NCBI GenBank assembly: GCA_934569425.1
Contig: CAKTKM010000013.1
Location: 1 to 20,262, forward strand
DNA from: an uncultured Oscillospiraceae bacterium
GTDB lineage: Bacteria; Bacillota; Clostridia; Oscillospirales; Oscillospiraceae
Direction of reading: 5' to 3'
DNA length: 20,262 nt
The notes below the pieces were generated by a model. That model ran no database searches and was not told the DNA's origin. It saw nothing but the letters and a program-made list of their open reading frames with translations. The position numbers and the translations under genes are program-made. This document shows, in pieces, positions 14,298 through 20,262 of this stretch (the first letter of the stretch is position 1; each line of letters starts with the position of its first letter).

Positions 14298-15472
14298 TCC
14301 GGAAGCTGCGGTGGAAGATCACCGGCGTGACCATGCTGGTGGCGCTGATGGTGCTGCTGGCGGTGTTTGCGGGGGTGTATCTGTTTTCCCGCGCCAACAT
14401 CGCCCGGAGCTATACCATGCAGCTGCGGCAGGTGGTGCAGGGCGGCGTGGGCGCCGCGCAGTTCCCCTGCTTCGTGGCGGAGGTGCTGCCCAGCGGGACC
14501 GTGCGGGTGTCCGGCAGCACCTATTACGACCTGTCGGATGAGGATACGCTGCTGTCGCTGGTGTCCCAGGCGCTTGCGGACGGCGGAGAGAGCGGCGTGC
14601 TGCGGGGAAAGCATATGCGCTTTTACCGGCAGGAGGGGATACTGAGTACGCGCATCGCCTTTATGGATTGCAGCTTTGAGCAGGCGACGCTGCGGTCGCT
14701 GGTGCGGACGTGCCTGCTGATCGGCAGCGGGGCGCTGGCGGTGCTGCTGGCTGTCAGCTGGCTGCTGAGCGGATTTGTGTCCCGGCCGGTGGCGCGGACG
14801 TGGCGGGAGCAGCAGCAGTTTATCTCCGACGCCAGCCACGAGCTGAAGACGCCGCTGACGGTGATACTGTCCTCGGCGGATCTGCTGGAGGAATCGGCGC
14901 AGCCGGAGCAGCGGCAATATGTGGATAACATTCTGGCGGAGTCACGGCGGATGAAGGAGCTGGTGGCGGACATGCTGACTCTGTCGCGGGCGGAGAGCGG
15001 AAGGGCTGCCGCGCCGATGGCACCGGTGGATCTGAGCGATCTGGTAACGGACGCGGCGCTGCGGTTCGAGCCGGTGGCCTTTGAGGCGGGGCATCCGCTG
15101 CAATACGACATACAGAACGGGCTGGCGCTGAACGGCGATTGCCAGCAGCTGGATCAGCTGCTGGACATTTTGCTGGACAACGCGGTGAAATACGCCGCAC
15201 CCGGCGGCGCCATCCGGCTGACGCTGGACGCTGCGGGACGAAACGCGGTGCTGGCGGTGGAGAATCCGGCGGAGCCGATCCCCGCGGAAAAGCTGCCGCA
15301 TCTGTTTGACCGGTTCTACCGGGTGGACGACGCCCGCACCGGCGCGGGCGGCTTCGGGCTGGGGCTGGCCATTGCCCGGCAGATCGTGCAGCGGCACAAG
15401 GGAACCATTGCCGTGCAAAGCGACGCGCAGGCCACGCGCTTTACGGTGACGCTGCCCATGCGGCACGGATAA
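14294..15472 (+). CDS. Two-component sensor histidine kinase
   Basis: A 392-residue membrane kinase. TM1 (about 12-32) and TM2 (about 138-160) flank an extracellular sensor of about 105 residues with no recognised domain. Only about 15 residues separate TM2 from the kinase core, so there is no HAMP domain. The H-box is FISDASHELKTPLTVI with H182; the N-box is LLDILLDNAVKYA with N296; G2 is GGFGLGLAIA (352-361). The G1 box, normally D-x-G-x-G, is AVENPAEPIP (321-330), an N/P-type variant, and is followed by the conserved LPHLFDRFYR. The ATG at 14294 is used (GGGAGG upstream, ATGA overlap with the regulator); the frame is open 30 bases further. It should phosphorylate the regulator encoded upstream. 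Confidence 0.94.
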   Translation: MIRKLRWKITGVTMLVALMVLLAVFAGVYLFSRANIARSYTMQLRQVVQGGVGAAQFPCFVAEVLPSGTVRVSGSTYYDLSDEDTLLSLVSQALADGGESGVLRGKHMRFYRQEGILSTRIAFMDCSFEQATLRSLVRTCLLIGSGALAVLLAVSWLLSGFVSRPVARTWREQQQFISDASHELKTPLTVILSSADLLEESAQPEQRQYVDNILAESRRMKELVADMLTLSRAESGRAAAPMAPVDLSDLVTDAALRFEPVAFEAGHPLQYDIQNGLALNGDCQQLDQLLDILLDNAVKYAAPGGAIRLTLDAAGRNAVLAVENPAEPIPAEKLPHLFDRFYRVDDARTGAGGFGLGLAIARQIVQRHKGTIAVQSDAQATRFTVTLPMRHG

Positions 15473-15493
15473 CAGGAAGGATCGGGAGACGTT

Positions 15494-17083
15494 ATGTTTG
15501 ATATTTTACTGCGGGGCGGCACGGTGATCGACGGCACCGGCCGCGCCGCTTTTGCGGCGGACGCCGCCATTGAAAACGGGAAGATCGCCGCGGTGGGACA
15601 GCTGTCCGGCGCGCAGGCGCGGCAGGTGGTGGACTGCACGGGGATGACCGTGACGCCGGGGTTTATCGACATTCACCGTCACGCCGACGGGGCGGCGTTT
15701 CGCCCGGATTTCGGCGTGTGGGAACTGCGGCAGGGGCTGACCACCATCGTCAACGGCAACTGCGGCTTATCCGCGGCGCCCTTCGGCGCGGCCAATGACG
15801 GCGCTATTCGGGCATATTTGCAGCCGATCACCGGCACGCTGCCGGAGGGACTGGACAGCCGCTCGATGGAGGGGTACTTCCGGTCGCTGCCGGAGCTGTC
15901 CCTCAACATGGGGATGCTGGTGGGCGGAGGTACCCTTCGCGCCGATGCGGCGGGCTATCGGCTGACAGAGTTGACGGAGGGACATTTTGACGCCATTCAC
16001 CGCGCCATGGAGCGGGCGCTGGCGGAGGGGGCGCTGGGCGTCAGTCTGGGACTGGGCTATGCGCCGGAGTGCTTTTATTCCACCGGCGAGCTGATCCGCG
16101 CTTTGCAGCCGCTGGCGGGGACGGACATCCCGGTGACGGTGCATATGCGGCAGGAGGGCGGCGGCGTGGCGGAGTCCGTGGAGGAGATGATCGCCGTAGC
16201 CCGGGCATTGGGCTGTCCGGTCCATATCAGCCATCTGAAGGCCATGGGACGGGACAACTGGGGGAAGAAGATCCCGCAGGTGCTGGCGCTGCTGGATCAG
16301 GCGCGGGCGGACGGACTGCGGGTGGACTGCGACGTGTATCCCTACACCGCAGGCTCCACCCAGCTGCTGCATATTCTGCCGCCGGATTACCTGACCGGCG
16401 GCATGGAGGCGGTAGTGGAGCGGCTGCGGGACAAAAACGTCCGGCGGGAGCTGGCGGCGCGGATCGAGAGCGGCGTGGGCTTTGACGACATTGCCAAGCT
16501 GGCGGGCTGGGACGGGATCTATCTGACCAGCCTGCACTGCCCGGAGGATCACCCCTATCAGGGACACAACCTGATGGAGATCGCGGCGTTGATGGGACAG
16601 GATCCCCTGTCCTCCTGCTGCGAGCTGCTGGCACGAGAGCATGGACAGATCACCATGATCGACTTCATGGCCTCGGAGGAGGATATTTGTGAGATCCTGC
16701 GCTGGCCGCAGTCCTGCGTGATCTCGGACGCCACCTACCCCACAGAGGGACAGCTCCATCCCCGCGTGTGCGGCAATGTGACGCACCTGCTGGAGCATTT
16801 TGTGGAGGAGAAAAAGGCACTGACGTGGGAACAGGCCGTCCATAAGCTGACGGAGCGTCCGGCGCAGGTGCTGCACCTGCGGGGAAAGGGACGCCTGGAG
16901 ACGGGGTATGACGCGGATGTGTGCGTGTTTGATCCCAAGGCGCTCCATGAGTGCGCCAGCTATACGGATCCCTGCGAGACCTCGCTGGGCATGCGGCATG
17001 TGCTGGTGAACGGCGGCTTTGCCATTCGCGACGGAGAGATGACAGGGGAGAAGAACGGGAAGATCATCAAGAGAGAAGCGTAA
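15494..17083 (+). CDS. D-aminoacylase / N-acyl-D-amino-acid deacylase-type amidohydrolase
   Basis: A 529-residue amidohydrolase-superfamily enzyme, predicted to remove the acyl group from N-acyl-D-amino acids. The start has the beta-sandwich motif ILLRGGTVIDGTGR, followed by VTPGFIDIHRHAD with metal ligands H61 and H63, and GNCGLSAAP with C90, the cysteine ligand that marks this family. VHMRQEG (H217), VHISHLKAMG (H247) and ISDATYP (D412) supply the remaining ligands. The C-terminal domain ends with the usual LETGYDADVCVFDP and VLVNGG. It has no signal peptide, so it is cytoplasmic. It is longer than the 480-490 residues of characterised forms. Dihydropyrimidinase-like or isoaspartyl peptidase activity is less likely because of C90. 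It lies 21 bases after the sensor kinase gene, hence probably co-transcribed. Confidence 0.9.
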   Translation: MFDILLRGGTVIDGTGRAAFAADAAIENGKIAAVGQLSGAQARQVVDCTGMTVTPGFIDIHRHADGAAFRPDFGVWELRQGLTTIVNGNCGLSAAPFGAANDGAIRAYLQPITGTLPEGLDSRSMEGYFRSLPELSLNMGMLVGGGTLRADAAGYRLTELTEGHFDAIHRAMERALAEGALGVSLGLGYAPECFYSTGELIRALQPLAGTDIPVTVHMRQEGGGVAESVEEMIAVARALGCPVHISHLKAMGRDNWGKKIPQVLALLDQARADGLRVDCDVYPYTAGSTQLLHILPPDYLTGGMEAVVERLRDKNVRRELAARIESGVGFDDIAKLAGWDGIYLTSLHCPEDHPYQGHNLMEIAALMGQDPLSSCCELLAREHGQITMIDFMASEEDICEILRWPQSCVISDATYPTEGQLHPRVCGNVTHLLEHFVEEKKALTWEQAVHKLTERPAQVLHLRGKGRLETGYDADVCVFDPKALHECASYTDPCETSLGMRHVLVNGGFAIRDGEMTGEKNGKIIKREA

Positions 17084-17123
17084 AAGTGGAGCTTTTCCAT
17101 GAAACGGTATTGCGAGGTGTGTT

Positions 17124-17294
17124 ATGGCAAAATTCAAGATCCCCAAGCCGCCGGCATCCACCAACAAGTCCATCCGCGTCCCCAATGAGGTGGTGCAGGC
17201 GGTGGAAGAGGCCATCCGGGGAACGGAGTGCTCTTTTTCTGCATTTGTGGTGGAGGCAGTGCGGGTAGCGCTGGAAAACCTGAAGGAAGAATAA
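17124..17294 (+). CDS. Small ribbon-helix-helix protein (56 residues)
   Basis: A short gene with a GAGGTG ribosome site 5 bases upstream. The 56-residue product begins MAKFKIPKPPASTNKSIRVP and fits an Arc/MetJ-type ribbon-helix-helix: a beta strand (KSIRVP, 15-20), helix A (NEVVQAVEEAIRG, 21-33) and helix B (SFSAFVVEAVRVALENLKEE, 37-56). The S-x-F/F-V-x-E-A-V pattern is that of the dimer core, and the basic and polar strand residues N14-K15 and R18 would contact the DNA groove. It resembles small conserved RHH proteins of clostridia (YlcI/YnfO-like annotations); no toxin gene is beside it, so an antitoxin role is not supported. It follows the D-aminoacylase gene by 40 bases and may regulate this operon or act as a global DNA-binding protein. 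Confidence 0.85.
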   Translation: MAKFKIPKPPASTNKSIRVPNEVVQAVEEAIRGTECSFSAFVVEAVRVALENLKEE

Positions 17295-17320
17295 GAAAAC
17301 CGACCTTATGGCCGGTTTTC
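17295..17320. terminator. Hairpin between convergent RHH and EamA genes
   Basis: An 11-bp stem with one A-C mismatch (17295-17305 with 17310-17320) closes on TTAT directly after the RHH stop codon. Neither strand has a strong U-tract: AGCTTGTAAAG follows on the plus strand and TTATTCTTCC on the minus strand. It is a weak bidirectional terminator. Confidence 0.6.
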
Positions 17321-17366
17321 AGCTTGTAAAGAAAAAAGATGGCTTTTAACGGAAGGATCAGGGGGG

Positions 17367-18293
17367 TCAGGAGGACTGCTTCGCGTTGGCGGCGTAGACG
17401 CAGACGCAGATGATGACCACGCCGAGGATCTGCCACAGGCCGAAGGGCTCCTTCAGCAGTACCACGCCGGCCAGCACGCTGACCACGGTAGTAACGTTGC
17501 TGAAAAGGGACGCCTCCGACACCGTCAGGTGGGCGTTGGCGAAGTTCAGCAGGAAGTAGGCCACCACGGAGGACACCAGCCCCAGATAGATCACCGCGCC
17601 CCAGAAGCCGGGGCTTTGCAGGGCGGGCAGGAAGGTTTCGGCCATGTGACCCGCCCCCTGGATCAGGGAGGCGGGGACGAAGAACAGCATTCCCACGGTG
17701 AACATGACGTAGGTGACCTCAAAGGCGGTGAATTTTTCAGAAGCCTTATGGCTGAGGGTATAATAGGCCGCGTCGCAGCCGACGGTCATCAGCAGCAGTA
17801 CCAGACCCAGCAGGGAGACGCGGGTCTCGCCGCCCATGTAGATCAGCGCCACGCCGCCGATGCACAGCAGCGCGCACAGCACCTGACGGCGGGTGACCTT
17901 CTCATGCAGCACCAGCACGTCCATAAGGATACAGGCGATGGGTACCACGGCGATGATGGTGCCGGCCACGGCGGAGGAGGTGTAGAGGATGCCGTAGTTT
18001 TCACAGAAAAAGTACAGCACCGGCTGGATCAGCCCCAGCAGCACCAGTGAGCCGAGGGGCTTGCCCTTCAGGGAGAAGGCAAACAGCGGCCTGCCCCGCA
18101 GCCGTCCGGTCAGGGCGTTCAGCGCAATGAGCAGCGACATGGCGGCAAAGGCAATGACAAAGCGGAAGGCCAGCAGCACGGTGGGCTTGGCCACCTCCAG
18201 CGCCAGCTTGGAGAACATGAAGCTCATGCCGAAGATGGCGCTGGCCAGCAGGGCGAATACCAGCGACAGGGAATGGGTCTTTTTGTTGTTCAT
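17367..18293 (-). CDS. EamA/DMT-family transporter
   Basis: A 308-residue membrane protein of the drug/metabolite transporter superfamily, with two EamA repeats and about ten transmembrane segments. Repeat one includes FALLASAIFGMSFMFSKLAL (about 9-30) and the SSAVAGTIIAVVPIACILMDVLVLHEKVTRRQ helix-loop with the conserved E-K-x-x-x-x-Q; repeat two ends with FSNVTTVVSVLAGVVLLKEPFGLWQILGVVII, the matching E-x-x-x-x-x-Q signature. Substrates of such proteins range from amino acids to drugs and cannot be told here; its orientation suggests an exporter. Three in-frame ATGs exist (18323, 18302, 18293); the last is used because an AGAGAG site is nine bases before it and the protein then starts in the usual family position, but 18302 remains possible. 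Confidence 0.9.
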   Translation of the reverse strand: MNNKKTHSLSLVFALLASAIFGMSFMFSKLALEVAKPTVLLAFRFVIAFAAMSLLIALNALTGRLRGRPLFAFSLKGKPLGSLVLLGLIQPVLYFFCENYGILYTSSAVAGTIIAVVPIACILMDVLVLHEKVTRRQVLCALLCIGGVALIYMGGETRVSLLGLVLLLMTVGCDAAYYTLSHKASEKFTAFEVTYVMFTVGMLFFVPASLIQGAGHMAETFLPALQSPGFWGAVIYLGLVSSVVAYFLLNFANAHLTVSEASLFSNVTTVVSVLAGVVLLKEPFGLWQILGVVIICVCVYAANAKQSS

Positions 18294-18323
18294 AGGTCTC
18301 ATCTCTCTTTCAGGGTACGACAC

Positions 18324-18352
18324 ATCTTATCATAAGGCGGGAAGTTTCGCAA
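18324..18352 (-). promoter_or_regulatory. Promoter for the EamA gene
   Basis: Read on the minus strand: TTGCGA (18352-18347), a 17-base spacer and TAAGAT (18329-18324). It lies after the terminator at 18363-18389, so the transporter has its own transcript. Confidence 0.5.
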
Positions 18353-18359
18353 GACGCAA

Positions 18360-18396
18360 AAGAGAAGCCGGACGGGCGGTCCGGCTTCTGCTTTTT
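18360..18396. terminator. Terminator after the 25-residue peptide gene
   Basis: A 10-bp stem (18363-18372 with 18380-18389) closes on a 7-base GC-rich loop. The minus strand continues CTCTTTTGCG and the plus strand GCTTTTTT. No plus-strand gene ends nearby, so its main service is to end the minus-strand transcript carrying the small peptide at 18456-18533. Confidence 0.8.
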
Positions 18397-18455
18397 TACC
18401 ATAAACCATAGGGGGAAAACAGAATACTGCGCAGGCGCGCTTTGCTGAAAACGCG

Positions 18456-18533
18456 TCACTTGGCCACACGACTGACAACGCCCACGACGACCAGCAGAGC
18501 TGCCAGACCAGCCAATAGGATGTTCAGACCCAT
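18456..18533 (-). CDS. 25-residue hydrophobic membrane peptide
   Basis: A very short reading frame with full gene signals: a promoter candidate (18568-18601), an AAAGGAG ribosome site 8 bases before the ATG, and a terminator about 70 bases after the stop. The product starts MGLNILLAGLAALLVV and ends VVSRVAK, giving one hydrophobic helix of about 17 residues (4-20) and a basic tail (R22, K25), which would orient it N-out/C-in. I do not recognise the family. It is not KdpF-like by sequence, and no transporter subunit genes adjoin it. Possible roles are a modulator of the EamA protein downstream, a type I toxin, or a stress-response microprotein; all are inference. It diverges from a LysR gene whose usual target would be this promoter. 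Confidence 0.65.
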   Translation of the reverse strand: MGLNILLAGLAALLVVVGVVSRVAK

Positions 18534-18567
18534 AACCACCGCTCCTTTCGTTTGTGTTCCCGGGTTG

Positions 18568-18601
18568 ATTATAGGATAGCACAGAGTTATCCATTTGTAA
18601 A
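18568..18601 (-). promoter_or_regulatory. Promoter for the 25-residue peptide gene
   Basis: Read on the minus strand: TTTACA (18601-18596), a 17-base spacer and TATCCT (18578-18573). A perfect TATAAT (18573-18568) follows immediately, but its -35 at 17 bases is poor, so the true -10 is uncertain. Confidence 0.6.
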
Positions 18602-18609
18602 ACGCACCA

Positions 18610-18630
18610 TTTTCATCATTCTCATGAAAA
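18610..18630. promoter_or_regulatory. Candidate LysR operator between divergent genes
   Basis: TTTTCAT-N7-ATGAAAA is a perfect 7-bp-arm inverted repeat with a T-N11-A spacing inside it, the layout of LysR-type binding sites. It lies about 10 bases upstream of the peptide gene's -35 and 6 bases upstream of the lysR -35, a position suited to activation of one and repression of the other. Confidence 0.6.
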
Positions 18631-18635
18631 AATAT

Positions 18636-18664
18636 TTGAACATGAGCGTGAGGTATGGTAGAAT
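18636..18664 (+). promoter_or_regulatory. Promoter for the LysR regulator gene
   Basis: TTGAAC (18636-18641), a 17-base spacer and TAGAAT (18659-18664). The predicted start near 18671 leaves about 19 bases with the AAAGGAGG site before the ATG at 18690. Confidence 0.7.
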
Positions 18665-18689
18665 AAGGGAGAGCAAAGGAGGGGCATAG

Positions 18690-19580
18690 ATGAGTCTGAC
18701 CAAGTACGAGATCCTGCTGAAGGCGGTGGAGTGCGGCAGCTTTACGCGGGCGGCGCAGGAGCTGAACTTTACCCAATCTGGCATCAGCCACGCCGTCAGC
18801 TCGCTGGAGGCGGAGCTGGGGACGACGCTGCTGGCCCGCAGCCATGGCGGCGTGTCGCTGACGGCGGACGGCAGGGCGCTGCTGCCGTATATTCAGCAGA
18901 TGTGCGCCCTGCAGCACCAGATGGAGCAGAAGGCCGCCGACCTGCGGGGGCTGGACACCGGCCTTGTACGGGTGGCCACGTTTACCAGCGTGTCGGAAAA
19001 GTGGATGCCCTATATCCTGAAGAGCTTTCAGGAGGTGTATCCCAAAATCGAGTTTGAGCTGCTGCCCTCCAATTTCAACAATGAGATCGAGGACTGGGTG
19101 GTACATGGGCAGGCGGACTGCGGCTTTATCAGCCTGCCTGCGGAGCAGCATCTGGACTGCTGGCTGCTGCAGCGGGATCAGTGGAAGGTGATCGTCCCCT
19201 GCGATCATCCGCTGGCGGGGCGGGAGCCGTTCCCGGCAAAGGCACTGGAGCAGTATCCGGTGATCCTGCTGGATGAAGGGGATGACTACGAGATACAGGA
19301 GATCTTCGACACGCTGGAGATCCAGCCCAATATCCAGTATACGGTGCAGCAGGATCAGACGATCCTTGCCATGGTGTCCAGCGGGCTTGGGATCAGCGTG
19401 ATGGAGGAGCTGATGCTGCAGCGGTGTGCCTATCCGCTGGTGGCCTGCCAGCTGTCGCGTCCTTTTTACCGGAATATCGGGATCTGCGTCAAGGATAAGG
19501 AGGTCATGTCACTGTCCACCCGGCGGTTCATCGAGCATGTGCGGCGGTGGGTGCTGGTGAACGGAGCGCTGGAGAACTGA
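18690..19580 (+). CDS. LysR-family transcriptional regulator
   Basis: A 296-residue LysR-type regulator. The N-terminal winged helix-turn-helix (1-60) has the typical FTRAAQELNFTQSGISHAVSSLEAELGTTLLAR, followed by a linker helix (MEQKAADLRGL). The C-terminal effector domain (about 90-290) resembles a periplasmic binding protein, with VRVATFTSVSEKWMPYILKSF as its opening strand-helix and VSSGLGISVMEEL before the final third. The effector is unknown. AAAGGAGG precedes the ATG. Its divergent neighbour is the 25-residue peptide gene, not the EamA gene directly; divergent neighbours are usual LysR targets (family knowledge), so the peptide gene is the first target to consider. Confidence 0.95.
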   Translation: MSLTKYEILLKAVECGSFTRAAQELNFTQSGISHAVSSLEAELGTTLLARSHGGVSLTADGRALLPYIQQMCALQHQMEQKAADLRGLDTGLVRVATFTSVSEKWMPYILKSFQEVYPKIEFELLPSNFNNEIEDWVVHGQADCGFISLPAEQHLDCWLLQRDQWKVIVPCDHPLAGREPFPAKALEQYPVILLDEGDDYEIQEIFDTLEIQPNIQYTVQQDQTILAMVSSGLGISVMEELMLQRCAYPLVACQLSRPFYRNIGICVKDKEVMSLSTRRFIEHVRRWVLVNGALEN

Positions 19581-19590
19581 AAAAGAAAAC

Positions 19591-19624
19591 ACGCCCCTCC
19601 GGCTTTGTTGAGCCGGAGGGGCGT
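19591..19624. terminator. Bidirectional terminator between lysR and the zinc-ribbon gene
   Basis: A 14-bp perfect stem (19591-19604 with 19611-19624) closes on TTGTTG. The minus strand continues with GTTTTCTTTTTC, a strong U-tract for the zinc-ribbon transcript; the plus strand lacks one directly after the stem. Confidence 0.88.
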
Positions 19625-19635
19625 ACTGCGGTATA

Positions 19636-20064
19636 TCAGCTTTTTCCGCGGATCTCGCGGCCGCATTTGGGGCAGGTGATGACGATTTTTCCCTTGCCCG
19701 ACGGCACGCGGCAGACGGTTTTGCAGTTGGGACAGGTGAAGTATTTATGCGCCTTGTCCATCCGCTGCCGGCGGCTGCTGTCGTACTTTTGCTTGAGCGG
19801 CCACCAGACCTTTTGCAGAAAGACGGCGTTTTCGGCGCGGCGCTTTTCCAGGTTGCGGGAGAAGACCCGGAACAGCGCCCACAGCACCAGCGCGGTGGAG
19901 AGGATGCCGAGAATGCCGGACAGGACACCGATCTTTTTCACCAGAAGGCTGATGATGTCCAGCACGATGGCGCCCCAGATGGCGCACATCCCCAATGGGT
20001 CGGCGCCGTTGCGGCCGTACATGAACCGGCTCAGCGCATTGCGCAGACGCTGAAAGAAACTCAT
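19636..20064 (-). CDS. Membrane protein with C-terminal zinc ribbon
   Basis: A 142-residue protein of unknown function. A basic N-terminus (MSFFQRLRNALSRFMYGRNG) leads into two hydrophobic segments (about 26-42 and 46-67), a charged linker (70-108, rich in R and K) and a zinc ribbon with C111-P-N-C114 and C131-P-K-C134. The paired CPxC knuckles separated by 16 residues would bind one zinc in the cytoplasm, possibly contacting RNA, DNA or a protein partner. Similar short membrane zinc-ribbon proteins occur in clostridia without an assigned role. The ribosome site is modest (GGCGGAG). It is transcribed alone from the promoter at 20107-20135 and ends at the shared terminator. Confidence 0.82.
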   Translation of the reverse strand: MSFFQRLRNALSRFMYGRNGADPLGMCAIWGAIVLDIISLLVKKIGVLSGILGILSTALVLWALFRVFSRNLEKRRAENAVFLQKVWWPLKQKYDSSRRQRMDKAHKYFTCPNCKTVCRVPSGKGKIVITCPKCGREIRGKS

Positions 20065-20106
20065 AGCTCCGCCTCGATTTCTGAAAGGATACGATCACGA
20101 AAGGTC

Positions 20107-20135
20107 ATTTTACAGGAAAAACGGTGAAAGGTAAA
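20107..20135 (-). promoter_or_regulatory. Promoter for the zinc-ribbon membrane protein gene
   Basis: Read on the minus strand: TTTACC (20135-20130), a 17-base spacer and TAAAAT (20112-20107). The predicted start near 20100 leaves a leader of about 36 bases. Confidence 0.55.
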
Positions 20136-20206
20136 GAGCGGAGCGGAAAAATTAACAAATTGGACAAAATTTTGCGGCGGCAAGCGGGCGTATGGGGAAG
20201 TCTTTC

Positions 20207-20235
20207 TTGCAATCCCGCAGGGGGATTGGTATAAT
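20207..20235 (+). promoter_or_regulatory. Strong promoter facing out of the right edge
   Basis: TTGCAA (20207-20212), a 17-base spacer and consensus TATAAT (20230-20235) with an extended -10 TGG. The transcript would start near 20242 and leave the window, so its gene or RNA is not visible. The ATG at 20251 is too close to the start to be the likely initiation codon. Confidence 0.75.
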
Positions 20236-20262
20236 GTACGGGCGAACACAATGGGGGTCGGC

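Noticed and set aside
17124..17294. Toxin-antitoxin system involving the RHH protein
   Set aside because: No toxin-like gene is adjacent; the neighbours are a metabolic enzyme and a transporter.
20061..20249. 62-codon frame on the minus strand overlapping the start of the zinc-ribbon gene by ATGA
   Set aside because: The predicted promoter (-10 at 20107-20112) lies inside it, there is no ribosome site at its starts, and the composition is not protein-like.

Overview
The window looks like a chromosomal segment of a high-GC, low-mobility Firmicute, probably a gut clostridium of the Oscillospiraceae/Ruminococcaceae type. This rests on strong AGGAGG-type ribosome sites, TTGnnn-17-TAnnnT promoters, many intrinsic terminators, a lipobox lipoprotein, an OmpR/HAMP-less kinase pair and GC-rich codon use. 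The placement is an inference; no 16S or other marker is present. I see no tRNA, rRNA, CRISPR array, transposase, integrase or prophage gene.

Layout. (1) 1-2138: a polar amino acid ABC importer: the 3' part of the binding protein, the permease and the ATPase, ending in a strong terminator. A hairpin sits between binding protein and permease. (2) 2186-3289: a YbiR/ArsB-like anion permease, sharing a bidirectional terminator with the convergent gamma carbonic anhydrase gene (3322-3822). (3) 3892-8791: the aspartate-family amino acid block. thrC-thrB run leftward and lysC-asd run rightward from one 195-bp region whose predicted divergent promoters overlap at the -10 boxes. Together they supply four of the five steps from aspartate to threonine; homoserine dehydrogenase is not in the window. 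(4) 8792-8995: a short non-coding island between convergent asd and truA, with a nested palindrome (27-bp perfect inner stem), three 21-bp iteron-like repeats and a 10-bp tandem repeat. This is the most unusual non-coding stretch.

(5) 8996-10859: truA and a YghO-like GNAT-type gene, leftward, probably one operon. (6) 10993-12507: an Sfp-type phosphopantetheinyl transferase and a ROK glucokinase, rightward, closed by a 19-bp-stem terminator. (7) 12671-17294: a probable five-gene operon: DUF4340-type lipoprotein, OmpR-family response regulator, sensor kinase, D-aminoacylase-type amidohydrolase and a 56-residue ribbon-helix-helix protein. (8) 17367-20262: an EamA transporter (leftward); a 25-residue membrane peptide with its own promoter, ribosome site and terminator, divergent from a LysR regulator with a palindromic operator candidate between them; a membrane-anchored zinc-ribbon protein (leftward); and a near-consensus promoter pointing out of the window at the right edge.

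Most of the window is ordinary housekeeping and transport. The two places that merit a second look are the LysR/25-residue-peptide locus (18363-18690) and the repeat island after asd (8792-8995). Neither is proven to be a new system. No intergenic stretch exceeds 300 bases.
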